Assembly (NCBI GenBank): GCA_001823105.1
Contig: MHTO01000022.1
Span: 1-22,180 of the forward strand
Length of the DNA: 22,180 nt
Reading direction: 5' to 3'
DNA from: Candidatus Wildermuthbacteria bacterium GWA2_46_15
Lineage (GTDB): Bacteria; Patescibacteriota; Minisyncoccia; Minisyncoccales; GWA2-46-15
The translations under genes and the position numbers were made by a program. Below are positions 5,432 through 13,563 of this stretch, in pieces. How positions within the stretch are numbered: position 1 is the stretch's first letter; the number at the start of each line of letters is the position of its first letter. The notes beneath the pieces are model-generated. The model worked only from the letters and a program-made list of their open reading frames with translations. It was not told the origin of the DNA and did not search any database.

Positions 5432-5503
5432 TGCCCCCAGAAGGAATTGAACCTTCATCCCAGGTTTAGGAAACCCGTGCTCTATCCGTTAAACTATGGG
5501 GGC
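5432..5503 (-). tRNA. tRNA-Arg(CCU)
   Basis: The acceptor GCCCCCA pairs with TGGGGGC, discriminator A. The anticodon arm CGGGT-TTCCTAA-ACCTG has anticodon CCT, T-loop TTCAATT. CCA is not encoded. It appears to be a single-gene unit ended by the terminator at 5378-5410. A weak promoter may lie upstream (TTTACT, 17 bp, TAATTT on -). Confidence 0.95.
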
Positions 5504-5535
5504 AAAAGCTACACTCAAATTACAACAATCTTTGC

Positions 5536-5564
5536 TTGGAGTAAAGGCAAATTTCTGCTAAAAT
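5536..5564 (+). promoter_or_regulatory. Extended -10 promoter giving a leaderless htrA mRNA
   Basis: TTGGAG (5536-5541), a 17-bp spacer and TAAAAT (5559-5564) with TG at 5556-5557 form an extended -10 promoter. The -10 box ends 6 nt before the ATG at 5571, so the transcript should start at or next to the start codon. Confidence 0.65.
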
Positions 5565-5570
5565 ATAGAT

Positions 5571-6611
5571 ATGCCAACTGATTTAGAGGTTATCAAAGCC
5601 ATCAAAAAAGCCTTGCCGGCCGTGGTCAGCATCGTCGGCGACCAGCCGTTACCCCGAAAAAAGAATGAGCCGTCTCAATTCTGGGGATTGATCGAGGACA
5701 AAAACACGCCTCTGGCTTTTTCTCTGGAACTGAAAAAACAGGGCCGCAAGATCAGCTCCGGTTCCGGCTTCATTATTGATTCTGACGGCCTTGTCGCCAC
5801 CAACAGCCATTTGATTTCACCCCTGGTGGAAGAATATCGCGTCATTATGAATTCTGGCGAAGAATTCGAGGCCAAGATTTTTGCCACCGACTTTCTAAAT
5901 GATTTGGTCTTTATGAAGATTCGGGCCAAGCAACTTCCCATTATTAATCTGGGCGACTCCTCAAAATTAGAATTGGGGCAAACGGCCATTGCCATTGGCA
6001 CGGCCCTGGGGGAATTCCAAAGCTCGGTTTCGGTCGGCGTTGTCTCCGGCCTCAGTCGTTTTATCTCGGCCAAGAGCATGATCTCAGGCAAGGTTTCCAA
6101 ATTGAGAGGGCTGATTCAGACCGATGCCGCCATTAACCCCGGCAATTCGGGCGGCCCCTTGATTGATCTCTTTGGCCGGGCCATTGGCGTCAACACCGCT
6201 CTCGTCTTTGGCGCCGAAAACATTGGTTTTGCCATTCCCATCAATCATCTCAAAGAAGATTTGCTCGAGATCAAAAAGTATGGGCGAATCCGTCGGCCTT
6301 TCTTGGGCGTCCGCTATCTTTTATTGAATAAACAGCTGGAAGAAAGAAATAAACTGCCGGTCGATTACGGCGCCCTGGTTGTCTCCGAAGAGCTGCCCGA
6401 TGATCGGGCTGTTATTCCCGGCAGTCCGGCGGAAAAAGCCGGTCTAAAAGAGTTTGATATTATCCTCGAGTGCCAGGACAAGAAAATCACCACCAAAAAA
6501 CCTTTGGAGGATATATTAAGAACGCTGGAGCCCGGAAAAGAAATCGGCCTAAAAGTCCTCCGCCAAGGGAAAGAAATCTTTTTAAAAACAATGCTTGAAG
6601 AAAAAAACTGA
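5571..6611 (+). CDS. HtrA/DegP-like trypsin-fold serine protease with one PDZ domain
   Basis: HtrA proteases degrade or refold damaged proteins, usually in the envelope. The trypsin-like domain carries the triad H80 (ATNSHLI), D111 (LNDLVFMKI) and S193 (INPGNSGGPL). A PDZ domain spans about residues 240-342, with AEKAGLKEFDIILEC. At 346 residues it is a one-PDZ, DegS-length protein. The N-terminus (MPTDLEVIKAIKKALPAVVSIV) has no hydrophobic anchor or signal peptide, unlike most relatives, so a cytoplasmic location is possible. A promoter fused to the ATG leaves no room for a longer start. The gene stands alone between tRNAs and has its own terminator at 6615-6648. Confidence 0.93.
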   Translation: MPTDLEVIKAIKKALPAVVSIVGDQPLPRKKNEPSQFWGLIEDKNTPLAFSLELKKQGRKISSGSGFIIDSDGLVATNSHLISPLVEEYRVIMNSGEEFEAKIFATDFLNDLVFMKIRAKQLPIINLGDSSKLELGQTAIAIGTALGEFQSSVSVGVVSGLSRFISAKSMISGKVSKLRGLIQTDAAINPGNSGGPLIDLFGRAIGVNTALVFGAENIGFAIPINHLKEDLLEIKKYGRIRRPFLGVRYLLLNKQLEERNKLPVDYGALVVSEELPDDRAVIPGSPAEKAGLKEFDIILECQDKKITTKKPLEDILRTLEPGKEIGLKVLRQGKEIFLKTMLEEKN

Positions 6612-6614
6612 TAG

Positions 6615-6648
6615 AAAAAACAGCTAAGAAGAGCTGTTTTTTCTTTTT
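6615..6648 (+). terminator. Rho-independent terminator of the htrA-like gene
   Basis: AAAAAACAGCT (6615-6625) pairs with AGCTGTTTTTT (6632-6642) around a 6-nt loop, followed by CTTTTT. It begins 3 nt after the stop codon and can also end the leftward tRNA-His transcript. Confidence 0.9.
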
Positions 6649-6650
6649 AG

Positions 6651-6722
6651 GGAGACCGACGGGATTTGCACCCGCGCTGAGAGTTCCACAAACTCTAGTG
6701 CTGCTGCTACACCACGGCCTCC
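6651..6722 (-). tRNA. tRNA-His(GUG) with encoded G-1
   Basis: On -, G-1 plus GAGGCCG pairs with CGGTCTC plus C73, the 8-bp acceptor stem that defines histidine tRNA. The anticodon arm AGAGT-TTGTGGA-ACTCT has anticodon GTG. The T-loop is TGCAAAT (G at position 55). CCA is not encoded. Confidence 0.94.
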
Positions 6723-6734
6723 ATTTTCATTCTG

Positions 6735-6806
6735 TGCCCCCACCAGGAATCGGACCTGGATCTTCTGCTTAGAAGGCAATTGCTCTATCCGTTGAGCTAT
6801 GGGGGC
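6735..6806 (-). tRNA. tRNA-Arg(UCU)
   Basis: The acceptor GCCCCCA pairs with TGGGGGC, discriminator A. The anticodon arm ATTGC-CTTCTAA-GCAGA (outer pair mismatched) has anticodon TCT. The T-loop is TCCGATT, with C rather than T at position 55. CCA is not encoded. It follows the pilus operon by about 46 nt with no terminator between, so it may be processed from the pilus transcript. Confidence 0.93.
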
Positions 6807-6852
6807 TTAAAAATCAAAGTAACCCTAGCACAATCCGTCTCTATTTTCAAGA

Positions 6853-7179
6853 TTATTCTCCTTTCGGCGAAAAAAGATCCGGATAATCAAGGCCGTCGGC
6901 GGCTTCAAGTTTCCGCTGACGGCTTTGCCAATTTCGCAAAATTTTTTCCAGCGCCGGCTCATCAAGAACGGGTAATTCCGACGAAACGGGCAATGCTTGA
7001 CGCGATATCAAAACAACGAATTTCAAGAAAAACAAAGCGCCGATAACAACGGCCAGAATAATCATGACCACGAAGAAGGGAAAAACCCTTTCGCCGATCG
7101 TCCAGGGAAATCTTTTCAGGAAGAACAGAAAACCCCTGATCTTTTCCTTGAAACTTTTGAGTTTTTCCTTTATCGTCAT
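6853..7179 (-). CDS. Small one-pass membrane protein at the end of the pilus operon
   Basis: The product is 108 residues: a basic N-terminal part (about 1-30), one hydrophobic helix (about 33-60, FPFFVVMIILAVVIGALFFL) and a charged tail of about 48 residues. I do not recognise the family. It starts 2 nt after the pilO stop, so it is probably translated with it. Its position after pilO is where pilP lies in proteobacterial loci, but it has no lipobox and no clear PilP similarity, so that name is not given. An accessory part of the inner-membrane pilus platform is a guess from position alone. Confidence 0.75.
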   Translation of the reverse strand: MTIKEKLKSFKEKIRGFLFFLKRFPWTIGERVFPFFVVMIILAVVIGALFFLKFVVLISRQALPVSSELPVLDEPALEKILRNWQSRQRKLEAADGLDYPDLFSPKGE

Positions 7180-7181
7180 CG

Positions 7182-7706
7182 CTATTTGGTGTAAGTTCTA
7201 ATACTAAAAGTCGCCTCGACTAGGTCGGCTGTTCCCGCGGGCGTCTTGGCTTTTTTCAAATTGAAGTCAAAGATTTCCATCAGATAGGGGCCATTCTCTA
7301 GTTTCTCCAGAAAACGTAAAAAGTTTTTCGACTCGCCCTGGGCAGAAACCTGAAAAATCATCGAGCCCCAAACATCCTTCTTTGACCTTTGGGGAAGGCT
7401 CGGGTTAATCTTGATTGATAAATTCTGGGAAATGCCCTCGAAAAAACTCAAAAAGTCCACCGGCGCCTCCTTGTCGACAAAAATCATGTCCAGCGTTTTT
7501 ATCTCCGATAAATGAGCGCGGTAATCTTTGTTCAGTTTGATGAAATTTTCTTCTTGCTCCTGAAGCGAAAATTGGGTCTTTTTAAGAGAGGAAAGAATTT
7601 CCACGTCGCGAATAATCGTTCTCAAAGAAAGGGAAACGATGAGCAAAATCAAGCCCAGGTCGATCAGGCCGAAAACAAGATTCAGGAAATATTTCTTTCT
7701 GGTCAT
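7182..7706 (-). CDS. pilO: PilO-like type IV pilus alignment protein
   Basis: PilO forms a membrane complex with PilN that links the PilM ring to the pilus. This 174-residue protein has the expected plan: one N-terminal membrane helix (about 8-30, LVFGLIDLGLILLIVSLSL), a coiled coil (about 33-75) and a ferredoxin-like C-terminal domain (about 80-174, with FLRFLEKLENGPYLMEIFDF, which fits PilO). It overlaps the pilN stop by 4 nt, pointing to translational coupling. Similarity at the residue level is low, as is usual for PilO, and the call leans on topology and gene order. Confidence 0.8.
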   Translation of the reverse strand: MTRKKYFLNLVFGLIDLGLILLIVSLSLRTIIRDVEILSSLKKTQFSLQEQEENFIKLNKDYRAHLSEIKTLDMIFVDKEAPVDFLSFFEGISQNLSIKINPSLPQRSKKDVWGSMIFQVSAQGESKNFLRFLEKLENGPYLMEIFDFNLKKAKTPAGTADLVEATFSIRTYTK

Positions 7707-8251
7707 TTGAGCTCAAAACTTAAGTAAAAATCGACGTTGGTTGAAGAAACCCAGTTCCCGGGAGGAAAATCAACTTTATCAAATTTCGGATCGGCCTCCA
7801 GACTCTTCTTGAAATCTAAAAGTTTTTCTCTAGTTGGAGAAAACCCAACGAGATTAATTTTCTCTTGGCCCAAATCTTTAACGAAGGAAAAGCTGGTGAT
7901 GTAGCTGCCCGTCGGCAGCTTCTGGAAGACTTCCTCCAGCCCATCGGTTAAATAGACTTGCTCCTCATAGAAAGACTCAACCTGTCCGAATTTTTCATTG
8001 AGTGCTTTTATCTCCTGCTGAAAACTGAGGATGGCTGTCGTGTCGACTTCTTTTCCTCTTTGAGAAATCGCGATCTTCTCTGAATCAATCTCACCGCCCA
8101 GATAAACTTGGATTGAGAAAAAAACGAGTAAGACGGAAATCAAAAAAAACAAAAGGCCGATTTCAAAAATCAAAGCCAGCTTTAATTTTTTTCTAATTAA
8201 AATATCTTTTTTTTCTTGAGCGGGAAGTAAGTTGATCATTTTATTAATCAT
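7703..8251 (-). CDS. pilN: PilN-like type IV pilus assembly protein
   Basis: This 182-residue protein starts MINKMINLLP. The short cytoplasmic INLLP motif is the conserved PilN tail that docks into PilM. It is followed by a membrane helix (about 27-50), a coiled coil (about 58-105) and a ferredoxin-like domain (about 108-182). The start is either 8251 (overlapping the pilM stop by 8 nt) or the Met at 8239, which would give the tighter MINLLP form; neither has a clear ribosome site. The gene lies between pilM and pilO in the standard order. Confidence 0.85.
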   Translation of the reverse strand: MINKMINLLPAQEKKDILIRKKLKLALIFEIGLLFFLISVLLVFFSIQVYLGGEIDSEKIAISQRGKEVDTTAILSFQQEIKALNEKFGQVESFYEEQVYLTDGLEEVFQKLPTGSYITSFSFVKDLGQEKINLVGFSPTREKLLDFKKSLEADPKFDKVDFPPGNWVSSTNVDFYLSFELK

Positions 8252-9401
8252 CGGCCGTCATGATGCCGCGGAGAGCCAAACCCAGGGCGTTGGTATAGGA
8301 TAGCGACCGCCGGAGATAAGCTTCCGGAACTCTTTCTTGCGGATCGTCCAGAACATTAACCCAAGGATTACCCAAAACGACCGGGAGGCTTAATTCTCTC
8401 GTCAGGTAACGATCCAGGCCCTTGAGATTAGCTCCACCCCCGGAAAGCAAAACCCTTTTTACCTCATGCCGGCTCGGCGACGAATGCTCATGACTGGCGT
8501 GAGAATAATAGAAATCAAGAAAATTTTTGATCTCAGAAACCAGTTGAGAAAGAGCCGGCTCCAAAATCTGAATAACCCGGTGATCTTCGAGGATCTCTTT
8601 TTCTAACTCCGAGTCACCGGTCTTTTCCTCGAGCCTGACTTTAGTTTTAGCTTCCAACCCATAGTTAACTTTGATCCTTTCGGCTTCGACGGAACTGATG
8701 CCCAGCTTTGAGGCCAGGGCCTCGGTCAAGTCAGATGAGGAAGTTAAAAAAGAGCTGGTGAATCTGATCGATCGGCCTGAAAAAACAATCAAACCCGTCC
8801 GCGTCGCGCCAAAGTCTATTAAAAGAACGGGGTTGGGGGTAATCCCGTTTTTGATCAAGGCCCGGCTGGTTGATGACGACTCGATCTCCAGAGCGCAAGG
8901 CCTCAAAGACGCCGCCTTTAGGACCCGGATGTAGGGATCGACAATCTTCTGAGGAATGGCGGCTAAGAGAATATCAAAGTGGTCTAAATGATTAACCAAT
9001 GGCTCAATCACCTCAAAACCCAGGCAAGATTCTTTGACCGGAACCGGGATATGATTTTCCGCTTCAAAAAGAATGGCTTTTTCCAGTTCCTCGGGATTCA
9101 TTTTCGGGAACTGAATCATCCGCAAGAAGGCCTTCTCCTCGGGCAATGAAACAATCACTTCTTCTGTCTTTATCTTTTCTCCCCGAACTTGAGAAAGGGC
9201 CTGATGGATGATTTTAGCCAGGGCTTCTTCATTTTTAATCTCGCCGCCTTCAACAACGCCCCGGGGAATCTCGGCTTCGCCGAAAGAAGCTAAATCGAAT
9301 TCCGCTCCTTTTCGTTTGAGCTTGACGATCTTCAAAGAAGAATCAGAGATATCGATTCCGAAAGCCGTCGGTTTTAGGGTCAAAGGTTCTAACATCTTCA
9401 T
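8244..9401 (-). CDS. pilM: PilM, actin-like type IV pilus ATPase
   Basis: PilM is a cytoplasmic actin/FtsA-fold protein that binds the PilN tail and connects the motor to the pilus platform. The 385-residue product shows AFGIDISDSSLKIVKL (phosphate 1) near residues 13-28, LPEEKAFLRMIQFPKM and AILFEAENHIPVP, LLIDFGATRTGLIVF (phosphate 2) and VLLSGGGANLKGLDRYL (adenosine motif). Met 3 is an alternative start. A good promoter lies directly upstream inside the end of the pilX-like gene, so pilM-N-O can be made apart from the pilins. pilN overlaps its stop. Confidence 0.95.
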   Translation of the reverse strand: MKMLEPLTLKPTAFGIDISDSSLKIVKLKRKGAEFDLASFGEAEIPRGVVEGGEIKNEEALAKIIHQALSQVRGEKIKTEEVIVSLPEEKAFLRMIQFPKMNPEELEKAILFEAENHIPVPVKESCLGFEVIEPLVNHLDHFDILLAAIPQKIVDPYIRVLKAASLRPCALEIESSSTSRALIKNGITPNPVLLIDFGATRTGLIVFSGRSIRFTSSFLTSSSDLTEALASKLGISSVEAERIKVNYGLEAKTKVRLEEKTGDSELEKEILEDHRVIQILEPALSQLVSEIKNFLDFYYSHASHEHSSPSRHEVKRVLLSGGGANLKGLDRYLTRELSLPVVLGNPWVNVLDDPQERVPEAYLRRSLSYTNALGLALRGIMTADD

Positions 9402-9409
9402 CTTTTTTT

Positions 9410-9437
9410 ATTATACCTGACCTATTCTTCCTGCCAA
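9410..9437 (-). promoter_or_regulatory. Internal promoter for pilM-pilN-pilO
   Basis: On -, TTGGCA (9437-9432) and a perfect TATAAT (9415-9410) are 16 bp apart. The start near 9403 leaves only about 2 nt before the ATG at 9401. The -35 lies inside the last codons of the upstream gene. Confidence 0.7.
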
Positions 9438-10834
9438 CCAATAACCTCGTATTGGGCGCCAATGGTTGGCGTTAAGGGAGGAGACTGGTAAAGCAAATTG
9501 ACGTCGACGGCGCTTTCTCGCTTCAAGTAGCCGGAAACAATGACCGAACCCGAGATCCATTGAGTGCCCACCCGGCCATTGCTGCCAATCGAACCGACAA
9601 TCTCCAGTTTTTCCCGGAGATTGTTGGGATAATGATTCCGGGAGAATCTTCCTTTCTGGGCCAGAAAAATACCTTTGAGTTCCAGCTGGTCAGGCGACTG
9701 CGGGCCGATGAGAATATTTCTTTCGGCCATCAGGGTCAAGCCGTCTGAGCCGTCATTAACGGTGTAATTAAGATTGGTGGCCAAAACCGCATCCGTATCC
9801 AGGTTGGGATTGATGAGATTGGCCGAAGCCACCGTCACCTTGCCCTTGACGGTTCCTTCGGGCCAAAGGTTGTCTTCGACAAAGATTAAAGAACAACTGG
9901 AAGGAACGGGCAAGGTCTGGTAGAGGTATTGGTTGCTGATGGTAAAATAGTCGTAATGCCAACCTTCTTCCAGGCTGTAGGCATAGGTGGAAGAAAGACC
10001 GGTGATGATCCAGATTTCCACCTGGCCCTGGCTGGTAAACTTCAGGCGGTAACCCTTGCCCTGAGAATTAATATTGACCGAGGGTTGAAGATAAATGCCG
10101 CCCGACTGAGCCGCCAATTTCATCTGCGACAGATCAATCGTTATGCCGTCAAAGTCAAAAGAGGGCACCGGATAACTAAAGAGATTGGGATTGCTGTTCT
10201 GGGTGGTGGTAAAGACGCCGGGGCAAACGCAGCTTGATCCCTGAGTCCAACAACCAGAGCTCGTGGGACAGGCAGAGCAACCAAACGAAACGGTACAGAT
10301 CCAGCTTTGCTTGGCCGAGGTCATCAAAGACTGGTTTTCTCCGTCCATGCGGACACCGCCGTTAGAATGATAAGGACCGCGGATTTCGTGATCACCGCCA
10401 ATCCAGACATTGTCGTTCAGGATATAAGAATATTTGGCCAGCGACGCTTGGCCGTAAAAAACCTTGATCTTTCTTTTGAGCTGAGGGTATTTTAATGTCC
10501 AACCCTCGCTTCGGGCCTCGCCGTAAATCGTTTGGCCGCAAGTAAGGCTGGAATTGGCCTGAAGAGAAAATTTGCCCAGAAGATTTCCTCCGGGATCAAA
10601 ATAATCTCTTTCTCCCTGACAGGCGGACACCAGGCCGTGATTAAGGCACCAGCGATAGAAATCTATTCCTGCTTCGGCTATCTCCAGAGACTCGGCCGCA
10701 GCCGCTTTTTGAGCGCTTTGCCGGAGCTGTAAGAGAATAAAACCCAGCAACCCCGACAGCATTAATAAAAACAGGGCGCCGAAAACCAGGGCGTAGGTAA
10801 CAATCATTCCTTTTGTTTTTGTAGTTGACATCAT
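9422..10834 (-). CDS. PilX-like minor pilus protein with a Cys cluster
   Basis: The product has 470 residues. The N-terminus has a hydrophobic helix (about 10-36, MIVTYALVFGALFLLMLSG) followed by LQLRQSAQKAAAAESLEIAEAGIDFY, the pattern of the PilX N-terminal region. Unlike the two prepilins upstream, it lacks the G|FTLxE peptidase site and the Glu at +5. The rest looks extracellular and beta-rich, with GPYHSNGGVRMDG (153-165) and six Cys in 25 residues (180, 186, 189, 195, 202, 204) that could form disulfides or bind metal. Its start follows the previous stop directly and the pilM promoter lies in its 3' end. In pili, PilX-class proteins help priming, adhesion and aggregation; that role is inferred. 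Confidence 0.8.
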   Translation of the reverse strand: MMSTTKTKGMIVTYALVFGALFLLMLSGLLGFILLQLRQSAQKAAAAESLEIAEAGIDFYRWCLNHGLVSACQGERDYFDPGGNLLGKFSLQANSSLTCGQTIYGEARSEGWTLKYPQLKRKIKVFYGQASLAKYSYILNDNVWIGGDHEIRGPYHSNGGVRMDGENQSLMTSAKQSWICTVSFGCSACPTSSGCWTQGSSCVCPGVFTTTQNSNPNLFSYPVPSFDFDGITIDLSQMKLAAQSGGIYLQPSVNINSQGKGYRLKFTSQGQVEIWIITGLSSTYAYSLEEGWHYDYFTISNQYLYQTLPVPSSCSLIFVEDNLWPEGTVKGKVTVASANLINPNLDTDAVLATNLNYTVNDGSDGLTLMAERNILIGPQSPDQLELKGIFLAQKGRFSRNHYPNNLREKLEIVGSIGSNGRVGTQWISGSVIVSGYLKRESAVDVNLLYQSPPLTPTIGAQYEVIGWQEE

Positions 10835-11833
10835 CTACGGCACGGTTTTTAGATTGCGCAGTTCGACAAAAGACTCCAGCTCAAAATCCTCCGGCGGCCG
10901 GTCGGGATTGGCATTGATAATCAAATAAACCTTCATTAATTTGGTGTCCTTGAGCCGGGCGGGATAAATAGTGATTTTGTTGTTATTGACATCAAAATAT
11001 TCAAAGATGGGCGGGGCGTTCCGAACGTAATAGCTGAGGTTTTTAACTTCTTCTTGGCCGAGAGGATAAGCAGGCGGCGTACCAATGGGCTTAGTCACTC
11101 CTTTTTTAAATTCATTGCCCAAACCAATTAATTCTTCGGTCCAGGAAAGAATAAACCTGGCTTTCATGGCATGATTCGGGTTCTGCCAGTTGCAGGCTGG
11201 ATCAACCTGGTTGGTGGCATCGGCTAAAAACTGAAGGGAGTTATCCGTGGCCAAGGTGGTCACGTCATAAGTCGTCGTTCCCTGCCAAGTCGAGGCGCAA
11301 TCAGAGCATTGTGTTTGGCAAAGATTTCCCAGTTTTTGGCCATCGGCGAAAATTTCCGCGTATTCGTTGGAAGCGCCGAAATCTCCTTCGATTGAGATCT
11401 GAACCTGCGCCGTTTTTATCGTTCCCTGCAAGAAATTGGAAAAACTGACGCTGCAGGAACCGCCCTTGCTAAAAACAACGCATTCTTTGGTTGAACTGCC
11501 CGAGCTCACTTCGCCCAAAAAATACCGGACTCGTTCGGTTTTGCCGTCATTGTCAATGTCGCTGTAAAAAACGAATTCCTTGTCCTCGGCTTTTTCAATC
11601 GGGTAGGAACCGTCATCGCCTTGTTTGGCCTGACGAATTTCCCGGGTCATCGTCTCAATGCCTTTTCTGGCCTCATCAATGGCCACGGATTGCTCGTAGG
11701 TATAGCCATAGATCCGGTAGCTTAAAACGATAAAGCTCATGAGAGCGCCAGAAGCCAAAGTAAAAACCACAATGGCCACCAGGGTTTCCACGAGGGTGAA
11801 GCCCGTCTTGTACTCGAATCTTGGTTGAATCAT
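10835..11833 (-). CDS. PilW/GspJ-like minor prepilin
   Basis: This 332-residue prepilin has a short leader ending in KTG, then FTLVETLVAIVVFTLASGAL. PilD-type peptidase would cut after Gly11 and Glu sits at +5 of the mature protein. The helix and RKGIETMTREIRQAK fit the PilW/GspJ class. The C-terminal region is beta-rich and has a CQTQCSDC cluster. In the T4P model, minor pilins form the tip that starts assembly. It lies 2 nt after the larger prepilin and abuts the PilX-like gene. Confidence 0.85.
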   Translation of the reverse strand: MIQPRFEYKTGFTLVETLVAIVVFTLASGALMSFIVLSYRIYGYTYEQSVAIDEARKGIETMTREIRQAKQGDDGSYPIEKAEDKEFVFYSDIDNDGKTERVRYFLGEVSSGSSTKECVVFSKGGSCSVSFSNFLQGTIKTAQVQISIEGDFGASNEYAEIFADGQKLGNLCQTQCSDCASTWQGTTTYDVTTLATDNSLQFLADATNQVDPACNWQNPNHAMKARFILSWTEELIGLGNEFKKGVTKPIGTPPAYPLGQEEVKNLSYYVRNAPPIFEYFDVNNNKITIYPARLKDTKLMKVYLIINANPDRPPEDFELESFVELRNLKTVP

Positions 11834-11835
11834 GG

Positions 11836-13563
11836 TTATTCAATCTGTTCCAGCGTCACGATTTTCGTCTGGTCGCCCGCCACCGAAACCGGAGTCGTCA
11901 GAGTGGAATAGCCGGGCGCCGCCACTTCTAGGTTATAAGTGGCGGACTGAAGGGGAAGGAAATAGGCCTGACCCTTCTCGTTGGTGTAAAGAGTTGAGTC
12001 GTAACCCAGCTGGGTATTGGTCAGCCTCGCCTGGGCGGCAAAAATGGGCTCCAGGGTCAGATTGTTTTGACTGGTCAGTAAAAGAGAGGTTTGCGCTTTC
12101 AGATAAAGCTTAACTTGAAAAGCCGTGTTCGGGGCCAAGCCCATCGGCTGCGGCTCGGGCTCCGTGGCGATCAGGTCGAGCGAGCTGCCGGGATTAATGG
12201 AAAAATAATAATTATCCCATTCAAAAGCCGAAAGAGTGAACGTGCCGGAACCGTCAGAAACGTGGTCTGAGGAATACTTAAAAACCGGTTCTTCCAAAGC
12301 ATTACGGCCGATAATTTTTTCTCCTCTTAAATGAAAGGGTATCCAGGGGGCGGCCGTCGCTTCGGAAGTTTTCCACGAAACCTGCCAGTCGGAAAGAATC
12401 GGCGTTAGGCTCGGGTCCGGAGTCGAAAAATCTCCGCGGATTCTTAATTCAGGATAAGTGGTTTTGTCTAAGTTCTTTAAATTGACGGGAGAAACCTCAA
12501 AACCAGATTCGTTGCCGGGTAGATCACGGTCCGGAACAATTAGCCAGTTTTCTCCTTGGAGATAAAGAAGACGGTAAAGAATCCGGGTCGTTTCCGGTTC
12601 TGAATCCGAAAAGGAGAGGTTGTCCCAGGCAATCATGTTTTCTGGAGTGATCGTGGTTGAAATCAAATAGCCCGAGCTTTGATAAGTGGCTAAACTAACC
12701 CGGCCCTCAGCTAAAGAAAGTTGAAAGATCTGAAAAATCTTGCTCTCGTTTAAAAAAGAGTCGTAAAACGAGGCCGACCCCCAAGCCGAAAGGGTCAGCA
12801 CCGCCATCGTACTCAAGCGATCGACGTTAAGACTCAAGGGAATTAATTCGCCTTCCAGAACAATGGGGTGGGGTTTTTCCGGAGTCGTCACCTCCTCGGT
12901 CCCGAAAGTCCGCTCCTGGCTGTAGCCGGTCTTAGAAACCACGACCTTGTAACTGGCCGGACTCAGTGAAAAATAATGCTTACCGCTGAAGGGAGTGGCG
13001 CTTTTAATGACTTGGTTGGTCGCCTGGTCCTTCACTTCTATCAGGGGCGAAGGAACCATGGCGCCCGCGGCGTCAAAAACCGAAACCTGAAGAATGCCGC
13101 CGGTCTCTGAGCACTCTTCGGCCAGAGAAGCGGGCGCCATATCCGTAATCAAAGCGACCTGGCCCGAAAACCGGCCCGACCAAGAAACTTTTATCTCCAC
13201 TTTTTTGTAATCATTGGGGCAATCGTCGGCCGGAGAAACAATGCCGTCTAGGGCATCAACGACATAGTCAACCCTTCTTTCGACCTGATAATCAACGTTG
13301 TTTTGCCGACTGGCGGAAAACTGAGACAGACTGCCCGAAGGAAAACCGCCGACAATCCCGACGGAACCGTAGGGAAGGTTTCTGATTTTTTCGATTTCAC
13401 CGTTGGCCAGCTGCGTCGCCACGATCTTGTTGCGGCTTTGGATAATGACTTTCAATCCCAGTTGATAAGCGCCGAAAATACCCAAAAAGACAACCAGGGT
13501 CAAAAAAATTCCCACCATCGTTTCAATTAAGGTCAGGCCTTTTTGAGAAAATAACTTTTTCAT
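11836..13563 (-). CDS. Large PilV-like prepilin with carboxypeptidase-regulatory-like domains
   Basis: The leader MKKLFSQKG is followed by LTLIETMVGIFLTLVVFLG: cleavage after Gly9 and Glu at +5, a classical type IV prepilin. QLANGEIEKIRNLPYG (51-66) is the PilV/GspI-type region. At 575 residues it is three to four times a normal minor pilin. The extra part holds two beta-sandwich modules resembling CarboxypepD_reg/PEGA domains, one at about 157-237 (LQVSVFDAAGAMVPSP, SPASYKVVVSKTGYS) and one at about 490-575 (TNEKGQAYFLPLQSATYNL, EVAAPGYSTL). A long beta-rich segment between them is not recognised. A tip adhesin carried on the pilus is the inference. pilC ends directly upstream without a gap. 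Confidence 0.82.
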   Translation of the reverse strand: MKKLFSQKGLTLIETMVGIFLTLVVFLGIFGAYQLGLKVIIQSRNKIVATQLANGEIEKIRNLPYGSVGIVGGFPSGSLSQFSASRQNNVDYQVERRVDYVVDALDGIVSPADDCPNDYKKVEIKVSWSGRFSGQVALITDMAPASLAEECSETGGILQVSVFDAAGAMVPSPLIEVKDQATNQVIKSATPFSGKHYFSLSPASYKVVVSKTGYSQERTFGTEEVTTPEKPHPIVLEGELIPLSLNVDRLSTMAVLTLSAWGSASFYDSFLNESKIFQIFQLSLAEGRVSLATYQSSGYLISTTITPENMIAWDNLSFSDSEPETTRILYRLLYLQGENWLIVPDRDLPGNESGFEVSPVNLKNLDKTTYPELRIRGDFSTPDPSLTPILSDWQVSWKTSEATAAPWIPFHLRGEKIIGRNALEEPVFKYSSDHVSDGSGTFTLSAFEWDNYYFSINPGSSLDLIATEPEPQPMGLAPNTAFQVKLYLKAQTSLLLTSQNNLTLEPIFAAQARLTNTQLGYDSTLYTNEKGQAYFLPLQSATYNLEVAAPGYSTLTTPVSVAGDQTKIVTLEQIE

